Source: Mangrovibacterium marinum (GTDB lineage: Bacteria; Bacteroidota; Bacteroidia; Bacteroidales; Prolixibacteraceae). Taken from it: DNA of 64,000 bases. Shown one piece after another: positions 44,097 through 54,258 of this stretch. Location: positions 1-64,000 of the forward strand of contig NZ_QAAD01000011.1 of assembly GCF_003046625.1 (NCBI RefSeq), read 5' to 3'. A program made the position numbers and the translations under genes. The notes beneath the pieces are model-generated. The model was not told where the DNA came from. It did no database searches and saw only the letters and a list, made by a program, of their open reading frames with translations. Position 1 is the first letter of the stretch. The number at the start of each line of letters is the position of its first letter.

Positions 44097-45557
44097 TTAC
44101 GAGTCGGCGACAACCTGCAGGATATCGACCAGATGCAACCAAAACTTCTCAGTTGCCCCAATGTGAATTCGCTCATCCGGCGAATGCGCATTTCGCACCG
44201 TTGGGCCGAAGGATACCATATCCAGATCGGGATATTTCTCCAGGAACAAACCACACTCCAGCCCCGCGTGAATGGAGCGCACAACAGGCTGCTGAGCAAA
44301 CAGCCGTTTGTACGATTCTGCTGCCACGCCAACAATATAACTGGCCGGATTGGGCGTCCAGCCCGGGTAGCCATCCGAATGTTTCACCTCTGCTCCGGCC
44401 AGCTCAAACACCGAGCGCACCATTTGGGCAGCCATCAGTTTGCGACTTTCGAGCTCGCTGCGCTGACTGGTCGTAATTTGAGCCTTGCAACCATCGACAA
44501 ACTTGACAGAGGCCATATTGGTGGAGGTTTCAACCATATCTTTCATGCGGGTACTCATCTCGAGCACCCCATGCGGACAGGCCAGCAAAACATTCAGCAA
44601 GCGCTCCTGACTGGCCATGGTGAGCACCTGGTCAGGCAAGCTTGTGGAATTGTGGTCGACCACCAGATTGGGTTCGGTACGTTCGTATTCGAACTCAACA
44701 TCCGACGCAAAAATATTCAGCTCCGCCACCAGGCTCTCTTTCTGAACCGACGGGACAATGATCGTAGCCGATGCTTCGCGGGCAATGGCATTGCGCAGGT
44801 TACCCCCTTCAAACTCGGCAATCCGAACGCCGAAATCGCGCACGGCCTGCCATAAAAAGCGGGAGAGTATTTTAACCGCATTCCCGCGTCCCTTGTGAAT
44901 ATCGTCGCCGGAGTGCCCTCCCCAAAGGCCCTTCACGATGATTTTCAGGCCAAAGGATTTTCCGGGAGTTTTCTCCTTTTCCAGATTCAGTTCGGCCACC
45001 GTGTCCATACCACCGGCACAGCCAATAAAAATCTCGCCATCGTCTTCCGAATCGAGGTTCAACAGGATTTTTCCCTTAAAAAAATCGGGCTCCAGCGCAA
45101 AAGCTCCGCTTAAGCCGGTCTCTTCGTCTACGGTCATCAAACACTCAATGGGCCCGTGAACAAGATCCGTAGCTGTCAGAACAGCCATCTGCGCAGCAAT
45201 GCCGATACCATTATCAGCCCCCAGCGTTGTGCCATCAGCTTTCACCCACTCACCGTCGATCACAGGCACAATTGCATCGGTCTCGAAGTTGAAGTTTTTC
45301 TCCGTATTCTTCTCGCACACCATATCCAGATGAGCTTGCAACACCACAGTAGGGATCTGTTCCTTCCCCGCAGTTGCCGGCTTGGCAATCAACAAATTTC
45401 CGGCCTGATCGGCTTTTGCTTCCAGGCCGTGCTTCCGGGCGAACTCCATCAAAAAATGGCGGATACGCTCTTCCTTTTTCGACGGACGAGGAATCTGGCA
45501 GATTGCTTCGAAGTAATTCCAAAGCGGTTGCGGCGTTAATTTTTCCAATTTTCTCAT
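44097..45557 (-). CDS. pepD: Aminoacyl-histidine dipeptidase (M20 peptidase)
   Basis: A 486-residue zinc dipeptidase of the PepD/M20C family, cleaving Xaa-His and other dipeptides in the cytoplasm. VVLQAHLDMVCEKN gives the first zinc histidine, GADNGIGIAAQMAVL the bridging aspartate, TVDEETGLSGAF the catalytic glutamates, LNLDSEDDGEIFIGCAGG the next ligand, and SIHAGLECGLF the last. Length is normal. The ATG at 45557 (MRKLEKLTPQPLW) is the family start; an in-frame TTG lies five codons upstream. Its closeness to the SusC/SusD locus would fit peptide uptake, but it is separated by 350 bases and need not be co-regulated. Confidence 0.93.
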   Translation of the reverse strand: MRKLEKLTPQPLWNYFEAICQIPRPSKKEERIRHFLMEFARKHGLEAKADQAGNLLIAKPATAGKEQIPTVVLQAHLDMVCEKNTEKNFNFETDAIVPVIDGEWVKADGTTLGADNGIGIAAQMAVLTATDLVHGPIECLMTVDEETGLSGAFALEPDFFKGKILLNLDSEDDGEIFIGCAGGMDTVAELNLEKEKTPGKSFGLKIIVKGLWGGHSGDDIHKGRGNAVKILSRFLWQAVRDFGVRIAEFEGGNLRNAIAREASATIIVPSVQKESLVAELNIFASDVEFEYERTEPNLVVDHNSTSLPDQVLTMASQERLLNVLLACPHGVLEMSTRMKDMVETSTNMASVKFVDGCKAQITTSQRSELESRKLMAAQMVRSVFELAGAEVKHSDGYPGWTPNPASYIVGVAAESYKRLFAQQPVVRSIHAGLECGLFLEKYPDLDMVSFGPTVRNAHSPDERIHIGATEKFWLHLVDILQVVADS

Positions 45558-46155
45558 AATATCTTTTCTCAATAGATTGTTAGATTTTCAGACGATCAGA
45601 TAATTACAGCACCTTAATTCAGTGCTTTTAAAAAACCACCCGACAAACCAACAAGGCTATCAAAGACAGGCGATTATGAAAATCCAACGAACTATTCTTT
45701 TCTAAAAACAGTCTATGAAATGTGATCAGTCAAAGTTAATGCTAAAAAGTAAAGAACAAATTTTCAACATGGATTGATCGATGTTGGAAGGTCAAACATC
45801 AACCCGCCTGCTCGAAAACCGCTTGCATGATGGGTTGCAGAACATACACAAAAAACATTCATGATTCCCGGGAATCACCAACAGGAATGAAAGTTTCGAA
45901 TTCTTTCAACTATGCAGTTGCCGTTGTTTCACAAGTTGTCGGGTTGTCGTTCCACCTCTAGTCAAAAACAGTTATTGGCATTGCAACGTAGCGCCTCTGC
46001 GTAGTAAGACTTTCAGAAAAAAGCAGCAAAATGCCATCGGCAATCATTGCTGCCGGTAGCCCCCGGGTTTCAGGAATATTTTTTTTTGCGAATACTGACT
46101 TTTACCTGTTCTTCTGTCGCTCATTACTCCTTTCTTTGCCAATAAAACATGTTGA
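45558..46155. repeat. Intergenic region with dispersed repeat family 3, copy 2 (45862-46015)
   Basis: Copy 2 begins with the perfect palindrome TGATTCCCGGGAATCA and ends CGTAGTAAGACTTTCA, matching copy 1 at 22168-22320 along its whole length. The rest of the gap (45558-45861) shows no gene. A TTTCTTTG box at 46131-46138 could be the sdaA -7 element, with one mismatch. Confidence 0.7.
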
Positions 46156-47361
46156 ATGGAATCGATCAAAGAAATATACCGCATAGGCCATGGTCCCTCG
46201 AGTAGTCACACCATGGGCCCCCGGCTGGCCGCTGAGCGTTTTCTGGCACAAAATGACCAGGCAGCCCGTTTTGTTTGCACGCTCTATGGCAGCCTTGCGG
46301 CTACCGGCAAGGGACACCTTACCGATGCTGTCATCAACGAAGTTTTTGCCAAACACCAGCTCGAGATTATTTGGGAGCCTACCGTATTTCTCCCCCACCA
46401 CCCCAATGCTTTAAAATTGGAATCATTCTCGAACCAAGGGCAATTACTCTGCTCCAAAGTAACCTACAGTGTTGGTGGCGGAGCGATTGTTGAAGAGGGA
46501 GAATCCGTGCGAAAAGAACAGATTTATCCGTACTCGACCATGGACTCCATTCTGGACTGGTGTCACGAAAACGGCAAGCAATTGTGGGAATATGTCGAAG
46601 AATTTGAAGGACCGGGGATTTGGGAATTTCTGCATGAAATATGGACAGTGATGAAAGACTCCATCAAACGCGGACAAGAGCGAGAAGGCACACTGCCCGG
46701 CGAATTGCGGCTGCCACGCAAAGCCTACGCCTTCAAGTTGAAAGCCGAGAATTTCAGCGGCCCGTTCAAGAAACGCTCCGAACTGTTTTCTTTTGCCCTG
46801 GCCGTGTCCGAAGAGAATGCTGCCGGCGGCTTAATCGTTACGGCGCCCACCTGTGGTGCCTGTGGCGTGGTTCCTGCTGTTTTGCGCTACTTCAACAAAA
46901 CCTATAAATCCGACGAAAAGCACGTTTTAAAAGCCTTGGCCACCGCCGGGCTGATTGGCACTTTGGTGAAAACAAATGCCTCGATATCGGGGGCCGAAGT
47001 GGGCTGCCAGGGTGAAGTGGGCACTGCCTGCGCCATGGCCTCGGCCGCAGCAACGCAACTGATGGGTGGCACCATCAACCAAATTGAGTACTCCGCCGAA
47101 ATGGGCTTGGAGCACCACCTGGGGCTCACCTGCGATCCCGTAGCCGGTCTGGTGCAAATTCCCTGCATCGAGCGCAATGCCATGGCGGCCGAACGAGCTC
47201 TGGCTCACAACACCTACGCCCTGATGAGCGACGGCCGCCATCGCATCAGCTTCGACGAAGTGGTGGATACCATGTACCAAACCGGCAAGGATCTGCCCAA
47301 CACTTATAAAGAAACCAGCCAGGGCGGGCTGGCCCGCTACCAGGCCAAAGGCAAACGCTGA
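46156..47361 (+). CDS. sdaA: L-serine ammonia-lyase, iron-sulfur type
   Basis: A 401-residue single-chain L-serine dehydratase that deaminates serine to pyruvate and ammonia. The N-terminal half is the beta-type domain (IYRIGHGPSSSHTMGPRLAA). The C-terminal alpha-type domain holds the iron-sulfur cluster cysteines: TAPTCGACGVVPAVLRYF, GAEVGCQGEVGTACAM and LTCDPVAGLVQIPCIERNA. The 'SSSHT' serine-binding loop is intact. Length is a little below that of fused E. coli SdaA (about 450), as in other Bacteroidota. It stands alone between pepD on the other strand and the ABC-F gene. Confidence 0.94.
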   Translation: MESIKEIYRIGHGPSSSHTMGPRLAAERFLAQNDQAARFVCTLYGSLAATGKGHLTDAVINEVFAKHQLEIIWEPTVFLPHHPNALKLESFSNQGQLLCSKVTYSVGGGAIVEEGESVRKEQIYPYSTMDSILDWCHENGKQLWEYVEEFEGPGIWEFLHEIWTVMKDSIKRGQEREGTLPGELRLPRKAYAFKLKAENFSGPFKKRSELFSFALAVSEENAAGGLIVTAPTCGACGVVPAVLRYFNKTYKSDEKHVLKALATAGLIGTLVKTNASISGAEVGCQGEVGTACAMASAAATQLMGGTINQIEYSAEMGLEHHLGLTCDPVAGLVQIPCIERNAMAAERALAHNTYALMSDGRHRISFDEVVDTMYQTGKDLPNTYKETSQGGLARYQAKGKR

Positions 47362-47388
47362 TGAACTGTTTTCGATCCGACAACTTAA

Positions 47389-49089
<1,701 letters not shown>

Positions 49090-49111
49090 TTCCGGACTAG
49101 CACTATCCGGC

Positions 49112-49152
49112 AAAGAGGTTGTCTTCGTTTTTGAAAGACAACCTCTTTTTCG
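49112..49152 (+). terminator. Terminator after the ABC-F gene
   Basis: AAAGAGGTTGTCTT (49112-49125) pairs perfectly with AAGACAACCTCTTT (49135-49148), followed by U residues. Confidence 0.92.
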
Positions 49153-49200
49153 GTGAAAGCCCCTTCTGCTTTTCCTTTCTATCTAATGTACCCACCCTGG

Positions 49201-49241
49201 CCCTCCCTCGCGAGGGAGGGAAATTCCGACTTTGTCGGAAT
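49201..49241. repeat. Two adjacent palindromes
   Basis: A perfect 20-base palindrome (CCCTCCCTCG and its complement, 49201-49220) is followed two bases later by ATTCCGAC-TTT-GTCGGAAT (49223-49241). Confidence 0.75.
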
Positions 49242-49730
49242 GGAAGGGTCAATCTAATTCTAAAGAATCCACGTTCTTCCCTTTTGCTGATTCCCCGGAA
49301 TCATGAAGTTTTTTCGGCCCCTGCCAACGTTGGCATTGCTCCACGGAGTGGATCCCTTAGGATTGGTTCAACTCAGCGGAAAGTTAAAAAGTCGTGCTGC
49401 CAGGTTCTGCGAAAGCAGATGAACACCAAGCCACCGAATCATCAACTGACGGCAACCTTGTTTTAGAAGACAACTTTTGACAACTTCGACAACAAGACAT
49501 CCGAGCCCCCGCTAATTTCATCCCCGCTGGGAATTTACGTACATCAGGAAGTTTTTTTATCGCTTTCGATCGACCACCCGCCGGGCCGGAGAGCTGAACA
49601 AAAAAACAAAATCGTACGAAAGCGCGGATATCGCCTTTTCAACTCTCGGAAAATCCATAAAATTATGTAATTTTACCCCGCCAACCCCGCCCGGGGGAAA
49701 ACAAACTATGTAGAACACAAACAACAACAG
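49242..49730. other. Gene-free region with fragments of repeat family 3
   Basis: TGATTCC-CC-GGAATCA at 49288-49303 is another copy of the family 3 end palindrome, and GACAACTTTTGACAACTTCG at 49470 resembles segments beside the MITE-like copies. A TAATTTTA box at 49668-49675 could serve the next gene. No coding region is supported. Confidence 0.5.
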
Positions 49731-52151
49731 ATGTTCAGATCACTAACAATTATTTTAATAGCACTATTTCTCAGTGGATTTCTCGCCACTGTCTCGGCGC
49801 AAACCGACATCTCAACCGTACAGGTTGAAAACTTGTCCGACGCACAGATTAATCAAATTGCCCAACAAATCCGGGAACGCGGCCTAACGGTCACCGAGGC
49901 AGTATCACTGGCCAGAGCCAAAGGTGCTTCACAACAACAAATTGATCAATTGATGAGCCGCTTACAGCAAGTGCAAAATGGCAGCTCAGCATCAGGCATC
50001 CAAGCCCAGCAGAGCGCTGCTCAAACTACCGAGGAGGTCAACTTTACCGACGACCAACCCAGCGCACAAAAAACAGATCACCCGGGAACACTGAAAAATC
50101 GCCGTGTTTTTGGTTACAAATTGTTCAATCAGGATCAACTAAGCTTTGAGCCCTCAGCCAACATTCCGGTGCCCAACGACTACGTGGTAGGCATTGGCGA
50201 CCAACTGACGGTTAATGTGTGGGGTGCCAGCCAGCAAAACTACCAATTGGTTGTCGACAACAACGGAGCAGTAAACATCCCCGATCTGGGACCGGTACAG
50301 GTAGCCCGGCAGGACTTTGCCTCCGTTCGCACACTGTTAATCCGCCGCTTATCGGCCATCTATTCGGGTATGGCCGGCGATTCGCCCAACACCTTCGCCG
50401 AGGTGAGCATCAACAATCTGCGCTCCATCAAGGTCAATGTAATTGGTGAGGCCATCACTCCGGGAACCTATACGCTTCCGGCGACAGCTTCGGCCTTCAA
50501 TGCGCTATACCTCTCCGGAGGACCCAACGAAAACGGTTCATTCCGTTCCATTCGCATCATCCGCAACAACAAACAGATTGCCGAAATTGATGCTTACGAT
50601 TACCTGCTGAACAGCAACACCCAAAACAACTTATCCCTGCGTGACCAGGATGTTATTTTCATCCCCACTTACCACAAAAGGGTTGAAACCGTTGGCGCCT
50701 TCAAACGCGAGGCGATCTTTGAATTAAAGGAAGGTGAAAACATCAACAAGCTCATCGACTATGCTGGGGGCTTCAGCGAGAAAGCCGCACAAAGCCGGTT
50801 GTTAATCACCCGCAACACCGAGGATGGCTACAAACTGGATGATGTACAACAAAACCAATACCCTTCGTATGCCCTAAAAAACGGCGATATCATCCGCGCT
50901 GAAGAGCTGATCGATGTTTTTGAAAACCGGGTGAGCATCGATGGTGCCGTGTACCGTCCGGGAACCTATGCACTGGATACGAATACACACCTCTCCGATC
51001 TACTGACAAAAGCCGGAGGACTGATCCCCAACTACTTTGCCGAACGCGGACTGATCATCCGCCTCGATGAAAAGTTTTTCCCAACCACCATTGCGTTCGA
51101 TGTCAACGAAGTTCTTTCGGGCAAGAATGACCCCTTGCTGCAACGCGAGGATCAAATCCTGATTCGCGACATTTACAGCATTGGCGAGCAAAAGACAATC
51201 CGCATTTACGGTGAAATTATGCAAGCCGGCGAATTCAGTTTCTACAAAAACATGACCCTCAAAGATCTGATCTTTATTGCCGGGGGGATGAAGGAAGCCG
51301 CCAGCGAATCGTACATCGAAGTTGCCCGTCGCAACAGTTACGAAGATGCCGCCAACCTGAATAATAAAATGGTCAGCCTTTACAGCTTTGCCATCAGCAG
51401 AGACCTGAAACTGACTGATGAAGATGAAAATTTTGTACTCCAGCCCTTTGACCAGGTTTATGTTCGCCGGGCTCCCTCTTACGAAAGTCAGAAAACGGTA
51501 ACCATCCTTGGCGAGGTAAAATATCCGGGCCAATACAGCATCAGCAGTAAAAACGAACGCATCTCCGACTTGCTGAAGCGTGCCGGAGGCCTGACTCCTT
51601 ATGCTTTCAAAGCCGGTGCGCACATGACGCGAAAAGTTGACAGACAAGCCAAAGAGCAGTTGACGATAGCCAGCCAAATGCACCTGGAAGGCGATTCAAC
51701 CCTGGAACAAATTCAGGAAATCTCGGCCAAAACCCTGGAGCTGCAGCTGGAGTCCATCCTCAACCGCCCGGGATCCGACAACGATTATACCCTGAAAGAA
51801 GGCGACGAAATTTACATTCCCGTTCAATCGGAAGAAATCTGGGTGAACGGAGAAGTGATGAACCCCGCCGGTCTGGCTTTTCAAAAAGGCAAAAATGCCA
51901 AATACTACATCAACTCAAGTGGTGGATTCAGCACTGAAGCCAAAAAGGACAAGGTGTATGTCATTTATGCCAACGGCTCGTCAGCATCAACTAAAACATT
52001 CTTTTTCCGCAAATACCCGAAAGTGGAGCCCGGAAGCCAGATCATCGTTCCTCAGAAACCCAAGAAAGAAGGAATGCCGGTCGGAACATGGCTGGCCATC
52101 GCGAGTACTTTCTCTTCCATTGCCGTGGCAATTGTAGCTGTATTGAAATAA
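49731..52151 (+). CDS. Wza-like polysaccharide export protein with multiple SLBB domains
   Basis: An 806-residue exported protein: signal peptide (LTIILIALFLSGFLATVSAQ), a glutamine-rich helical region (residues 30-95), the polysaccharide-export domain (YVVGIGDQLTVNVWGASQQN near residue 145, with NNGAVNIPDLGPVQVA) and a series of SLBB repeats (INVIGEAITPGTY-like VNVIGEAITPGTYTLPATAS, VSIDGAVYRPGTYAL, IYGEIMQAGEFSFY, TILGEVKYPGQYSI). A C-terminal hydrophobic segment follows (PVGTWLAIASTFSSIAVAIV). Proteins of this kind form the outer-membrane exit channel for exopolysaccharide. It is larger than E. coli Wza, as usual in this phylum. The chain-length gene follows after 14 bases. Confidence 0.92.
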   Translation: MFRSLTIILIALFLSGFLATVSAQTDISTVQVENLSDAQINQIAQQIRERGLTVTEAVSLARAKGASQQQIDQLMSRLQQVQNGSSASGIQAQQSAAQTTEEVNFTDDQPSAQKTDHPGTLKNRRVFGYKLFNQDQLSFEPSANIPVPNDYVVGIGDQLTVNVWGASQQNYQLVVDNNGAVNIPDLGPVQVARQDFASVRTLLIRRLSAIYSGMAGDSPNTFAEVSINNLRSIKVNVIGEAITPGTYTLPATASAFNALYLSGGPNENGSFRSIRIIRNNKQIAEIDAYDYLLNSNTQNNLSLRDQDVIFIPTYHKRVETVGAFKREAIFELKEGENINKLIDYAGGFSEKAAQSRLLITRNTEDGYKLDDVQQNQYPSYALKNGDIIRAEELIDVFENRVSIDGAVYRPGTYALDTNTHLSDLLTKAGGLIPNYFAERGLIIRLDEKFFPTTIAFDVNEVLSGKNDPLLQREDQILIRDIYSIGEQKTIRIYGEIMQAGEFSFYKNMTLKDLIFIAGGMKEAASESYIEVARRNSYEDAANLNNKMVSLYSFAISRDLKLTDEDENFVLQPFDQVYVRRAPSYESQKTVTILGEVKYPGQYSISSKNERISDLLKRAGGLTPYAFKAGAHMTRKVDRQAKEQLTIASQMHLEGDSTLEQIQEISAKTLELQLESILNRPGSDNDYTLKEGDEIYIPVQSEEIWVNGEVMNPAGLAFQKGKNAKYYINSSGGFSTEAKKDKVYVIYANGSSASTKTFFFRKYPKVEPGSQIIVPQKPKKEGMPVGTWLAIASTFSSIAVAIVAVLK

Positions 52152-52165
52152 AGACCGACACGAAA

Positions 52166-53290
52166 ATGAGCAACACAGAACAACAAAACCATACACCCAA
52201 CCAGCTGGCTGATGACGAAATTGACTTATTGGCATTAGCAAAAACGCTGTGGAATAACCGAAAAACAGTTTTTAAATGGATTGGCGCAGGCATTGTGCTG
52301 GGGCTTCTATTTGCCTTGGCGAGTCCGAAGGAATACACAGCCTCCTCAACCATGGTGCCTCAGGTTAGCAGTACATCCAGCAAGCTTGGAGGCCTCTCAT
52401 CGCTGGCGGCCATGGCCGGCTTCAACCTGGGAAGTGGCAGTACCGCTGATGCCTTGTCGCCCATGATCTACCCGCAGATTATGCAATCCATCCCCTTTCA
52501 GCTGGAATTGATGAACAGCCAGTTTGACTGCCCCGATGTGGATCAGCCCATCAGCCTTTTCGAATATTATACAGAATACCAAAAAGCCAGTGTTTTAGGA
52601 ATCGTCCAAAAGTATACACTCGGGCTTCCCTTTGTTTTGCTGAAGGCGATAAAAGGAGAACCCGAACCGATTGTCACCGGCAATACGGACAGCCAGCTGA
52701 TCGCCCTGACGCAAGAGCAAAATGATGTTCGCAAAAAGCTCAGCGAGCAACTATCGCTCGAAGTCAACGATAAAGACGGCTATATTACGCTGGCAGCCAA
52801 CTTTAGCGATCCGCTGCTCGCCGCTCAGGTTGCTCAAAAAGCCCAGACCATGCTGCAGGAATACATTACCAAATACAAGCTGGAGAAGGCTGCCGACCAA
52901 TTACGTTTTATTCAGGCCCGCTACAGCGAGAAGAAAGCCGAATTTGAAGATGCCCAGCGCCAACTGGCCCTTTTCCGCGACCGCAACAAAAATGTTTCGT
53001 CGGCTCTGGCGCTAACGGAGCAAGAACAGCTGCAGAGCCAATACAACCTGGCCTACTCGGTTTATTCGGAGTTAGCCAAACAGGTTGAAACCGCCCAAAT
53101 ACAAGTGAAAGAAGACACCCCGATACTAACCATCATTGAGCCGGTGCGGGTACCCATTGAAAAGTCGAAACCCAATCGGCCACTGATCTTAATGATCTGG
53201 ATTTTCCTGGGCGGTGTTGCCGGCGTGGGACTGGTTTTCGGGAAAGAATTTTTCAACTCGGTAAAAGAAAAATGGCAGGCTGAAGACTAA
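52166..53290 (+). CDS. Wzz/GumC-type chain-length determinant protein
   Basis: A 374-residue inner-membrane polysaccharide co-polymerase. One transmembrane helix near residue 40 (FKWIGAGIVLGLLFALA) and one near the end (LILMIWIFLGGVAGVGLVFG), with the PNRP motif just before it (VPIEKSKPNRPLI), frame a periplasmic domain with long coiled coil (residues 215-300). No Walker kinase motifs are present, so it is the non-kinase type, not a BY-kinase. It probably sets chain length and links the assembly machinery to the Wza-like channel encoded just upstream. The ATG at 52166 is used; an overlapping frame extends upstream without support. Confidence 0.9.
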   Translation: MSNTEQQNHTPNQLADDEIDLLALAKTLWNNRKTVFKWIGAGIVLGLLFALASPKEYTASSTMVPQVSSTSSKLGGLSSLAAMAGFNLGSGSTADALSPMIYPQIMQSIPFQLELMNSQFDCPDVDQPISLFEYYTEYQKASVLGIVQKYTLGLPFVLLKAIKGEPEPIVTGNTDSQLIALTQEQNDVRKKLSEQLSLEVNDKDGYITLAANFSDPLLAAQVAQKAQTMLQEYITKYKLEKAADQLRFIQARYSEKKAEFEDAQRQLALFRDRNKNVSSALALTEQEQLQSQYNLAYSVYSELAKQVETAQIQVKEDTPILTIIEPVRVPIEKSKPNRPLILMIWIFLGGVAGVGLVFGKEFFNSVKEKWQAED

Positions 53291-53310
53291 ATCCGGCAAG
53301 ATTAACCGAT

Positions 53311-53356
53311 AAACGAACAGCCTCAAAAAAAAAAACAATGAAGTTGTTCGTTTTTT
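53311..53356 (+). terminator. Terminator after the Wzz-like gene
   Basis: AAACGAACA (53311-53319) pairs with TGTTCGTTT (53345-53353) across an A-rich loop, followed by U residues. The remaining spacer to 53595 holds a GGATGT / ACATCC hairpin (53533-53550) and a TATCTTTA box (53570-53577) that may start the next gene. Confidence 0.6.
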
Positions 53357-53595
53357 CGGAAAGTCTACCCTCTCAGAAACCCGAAGCCGGCAGATCGCCA
53401 GGTGGCTTTGATCTCTGTGGGACGCCAACCCGACAACTTGCGACGCCCAGCCCAACCCAACGTATCGCATATCTTCAACATTCAGCCCGGCTCCTGATTT
53501 CACGGATTCATGTCTATTTGTTGTGTTCCCCCGGATGTCCTTGAACATCCCACAGCCCATTTTAAGTCCTATCTTTATACTCCAATTTCCGATGT

Positions 53596-54120
53596 ATGAC
53601 AACGCACGAAGGTGAAAATAAAAGCTGGTATGCCATCTACGTGAAAAGCAGATGCGAGAAAAAAGCCTGGCAAAAGCTGACCGATAAAGGCATTGAGTGC
53701 TATTTGCCGTTGCATGAAAAAGTCCGTCAATGGAGCGACCGTAAGAAGAAAGTCACCATCCCCCTGTTGCCGGGATATCTCTTTGTTCATATTCACCCGC
53801 ATGAAATGAATTGTACCCTCCAAACCGATCATGTGCTATGCTTTATAACAACTGCGGGGAAAGCCAGTGTCATCCGCGATGAAGAGATCCAAACCCTCAA
53901 ACGAATCCTCGCCCCCGAAGAGCTGACCATTGGACTGAGTGCGGAAGCCGTTGCTCCCGGACAACAAGTTGAAGTTATTGCAGGCCCGCTGCGGGGAATG
54001 CAAGGCGAACTGATCCAGCTGAAAGGGAAAAAAGTTGTTGGTGTTCACATCCGGCAAATCCCCTACACCATCACCGTTGATATTCCCTTGGCTCATCTTA
54101 TCGTCATTCCTAACCAATAG
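53596..54120 (+). CDS. UpxY/RfaH-like NusG-paralogue antiterminator
   Basis: A 174-residue NusG-family protein. The NGN domain opens KSWYAIYVKSRCEKKAWQKL and includes IPLLPGYLFVHIHP; the KOW domain is VAPGQQVEVIAGPLRGMQGE (residues 115-135). In Bacteroides, UpxY proteins are encoded at the start of capsule operons and let RNA polymerase pass early terminators. Here it stands after the export genes, separated by a terminator, and is followed by unrelated housekeeping genes. So its target operon is either the upstream pair or lies elsewhere. Confidence 0.88.
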   Translation: MTTHEGENKSWYAIYVKSRCEKKAWQKLTDKGIECYLPLHEKVRQWSDRKKKVTIPLLPGYLFVHIHPHEMNCTLQTDHVLCFITTAGKASVIRDEEIQTLKRILAPEELTIGLSAEAVAPGQQVEVIAGPLRGMQGELIQLKGKKVVGVHIRQIPYTITVDIPLAHLIVIPNQ

Positions 54121-54258
54121 CCACGATGCTATTGAGACAACAACCACGACAACAGGATAAGCCGACAACCGAAAATACGCAACTTTCATCCCTGTTGAAG
54201 ATTCCCAGAAATCAGCCATGTTTTTTCTACCTTTGATGGTTTTTAAAAACATACACCC

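Noticed and set aside
49119-49466. A 115-codon ORF after the ABC-F gene
   Set aside because: It spans a terminator and two palindromes and has no recognisable feature.
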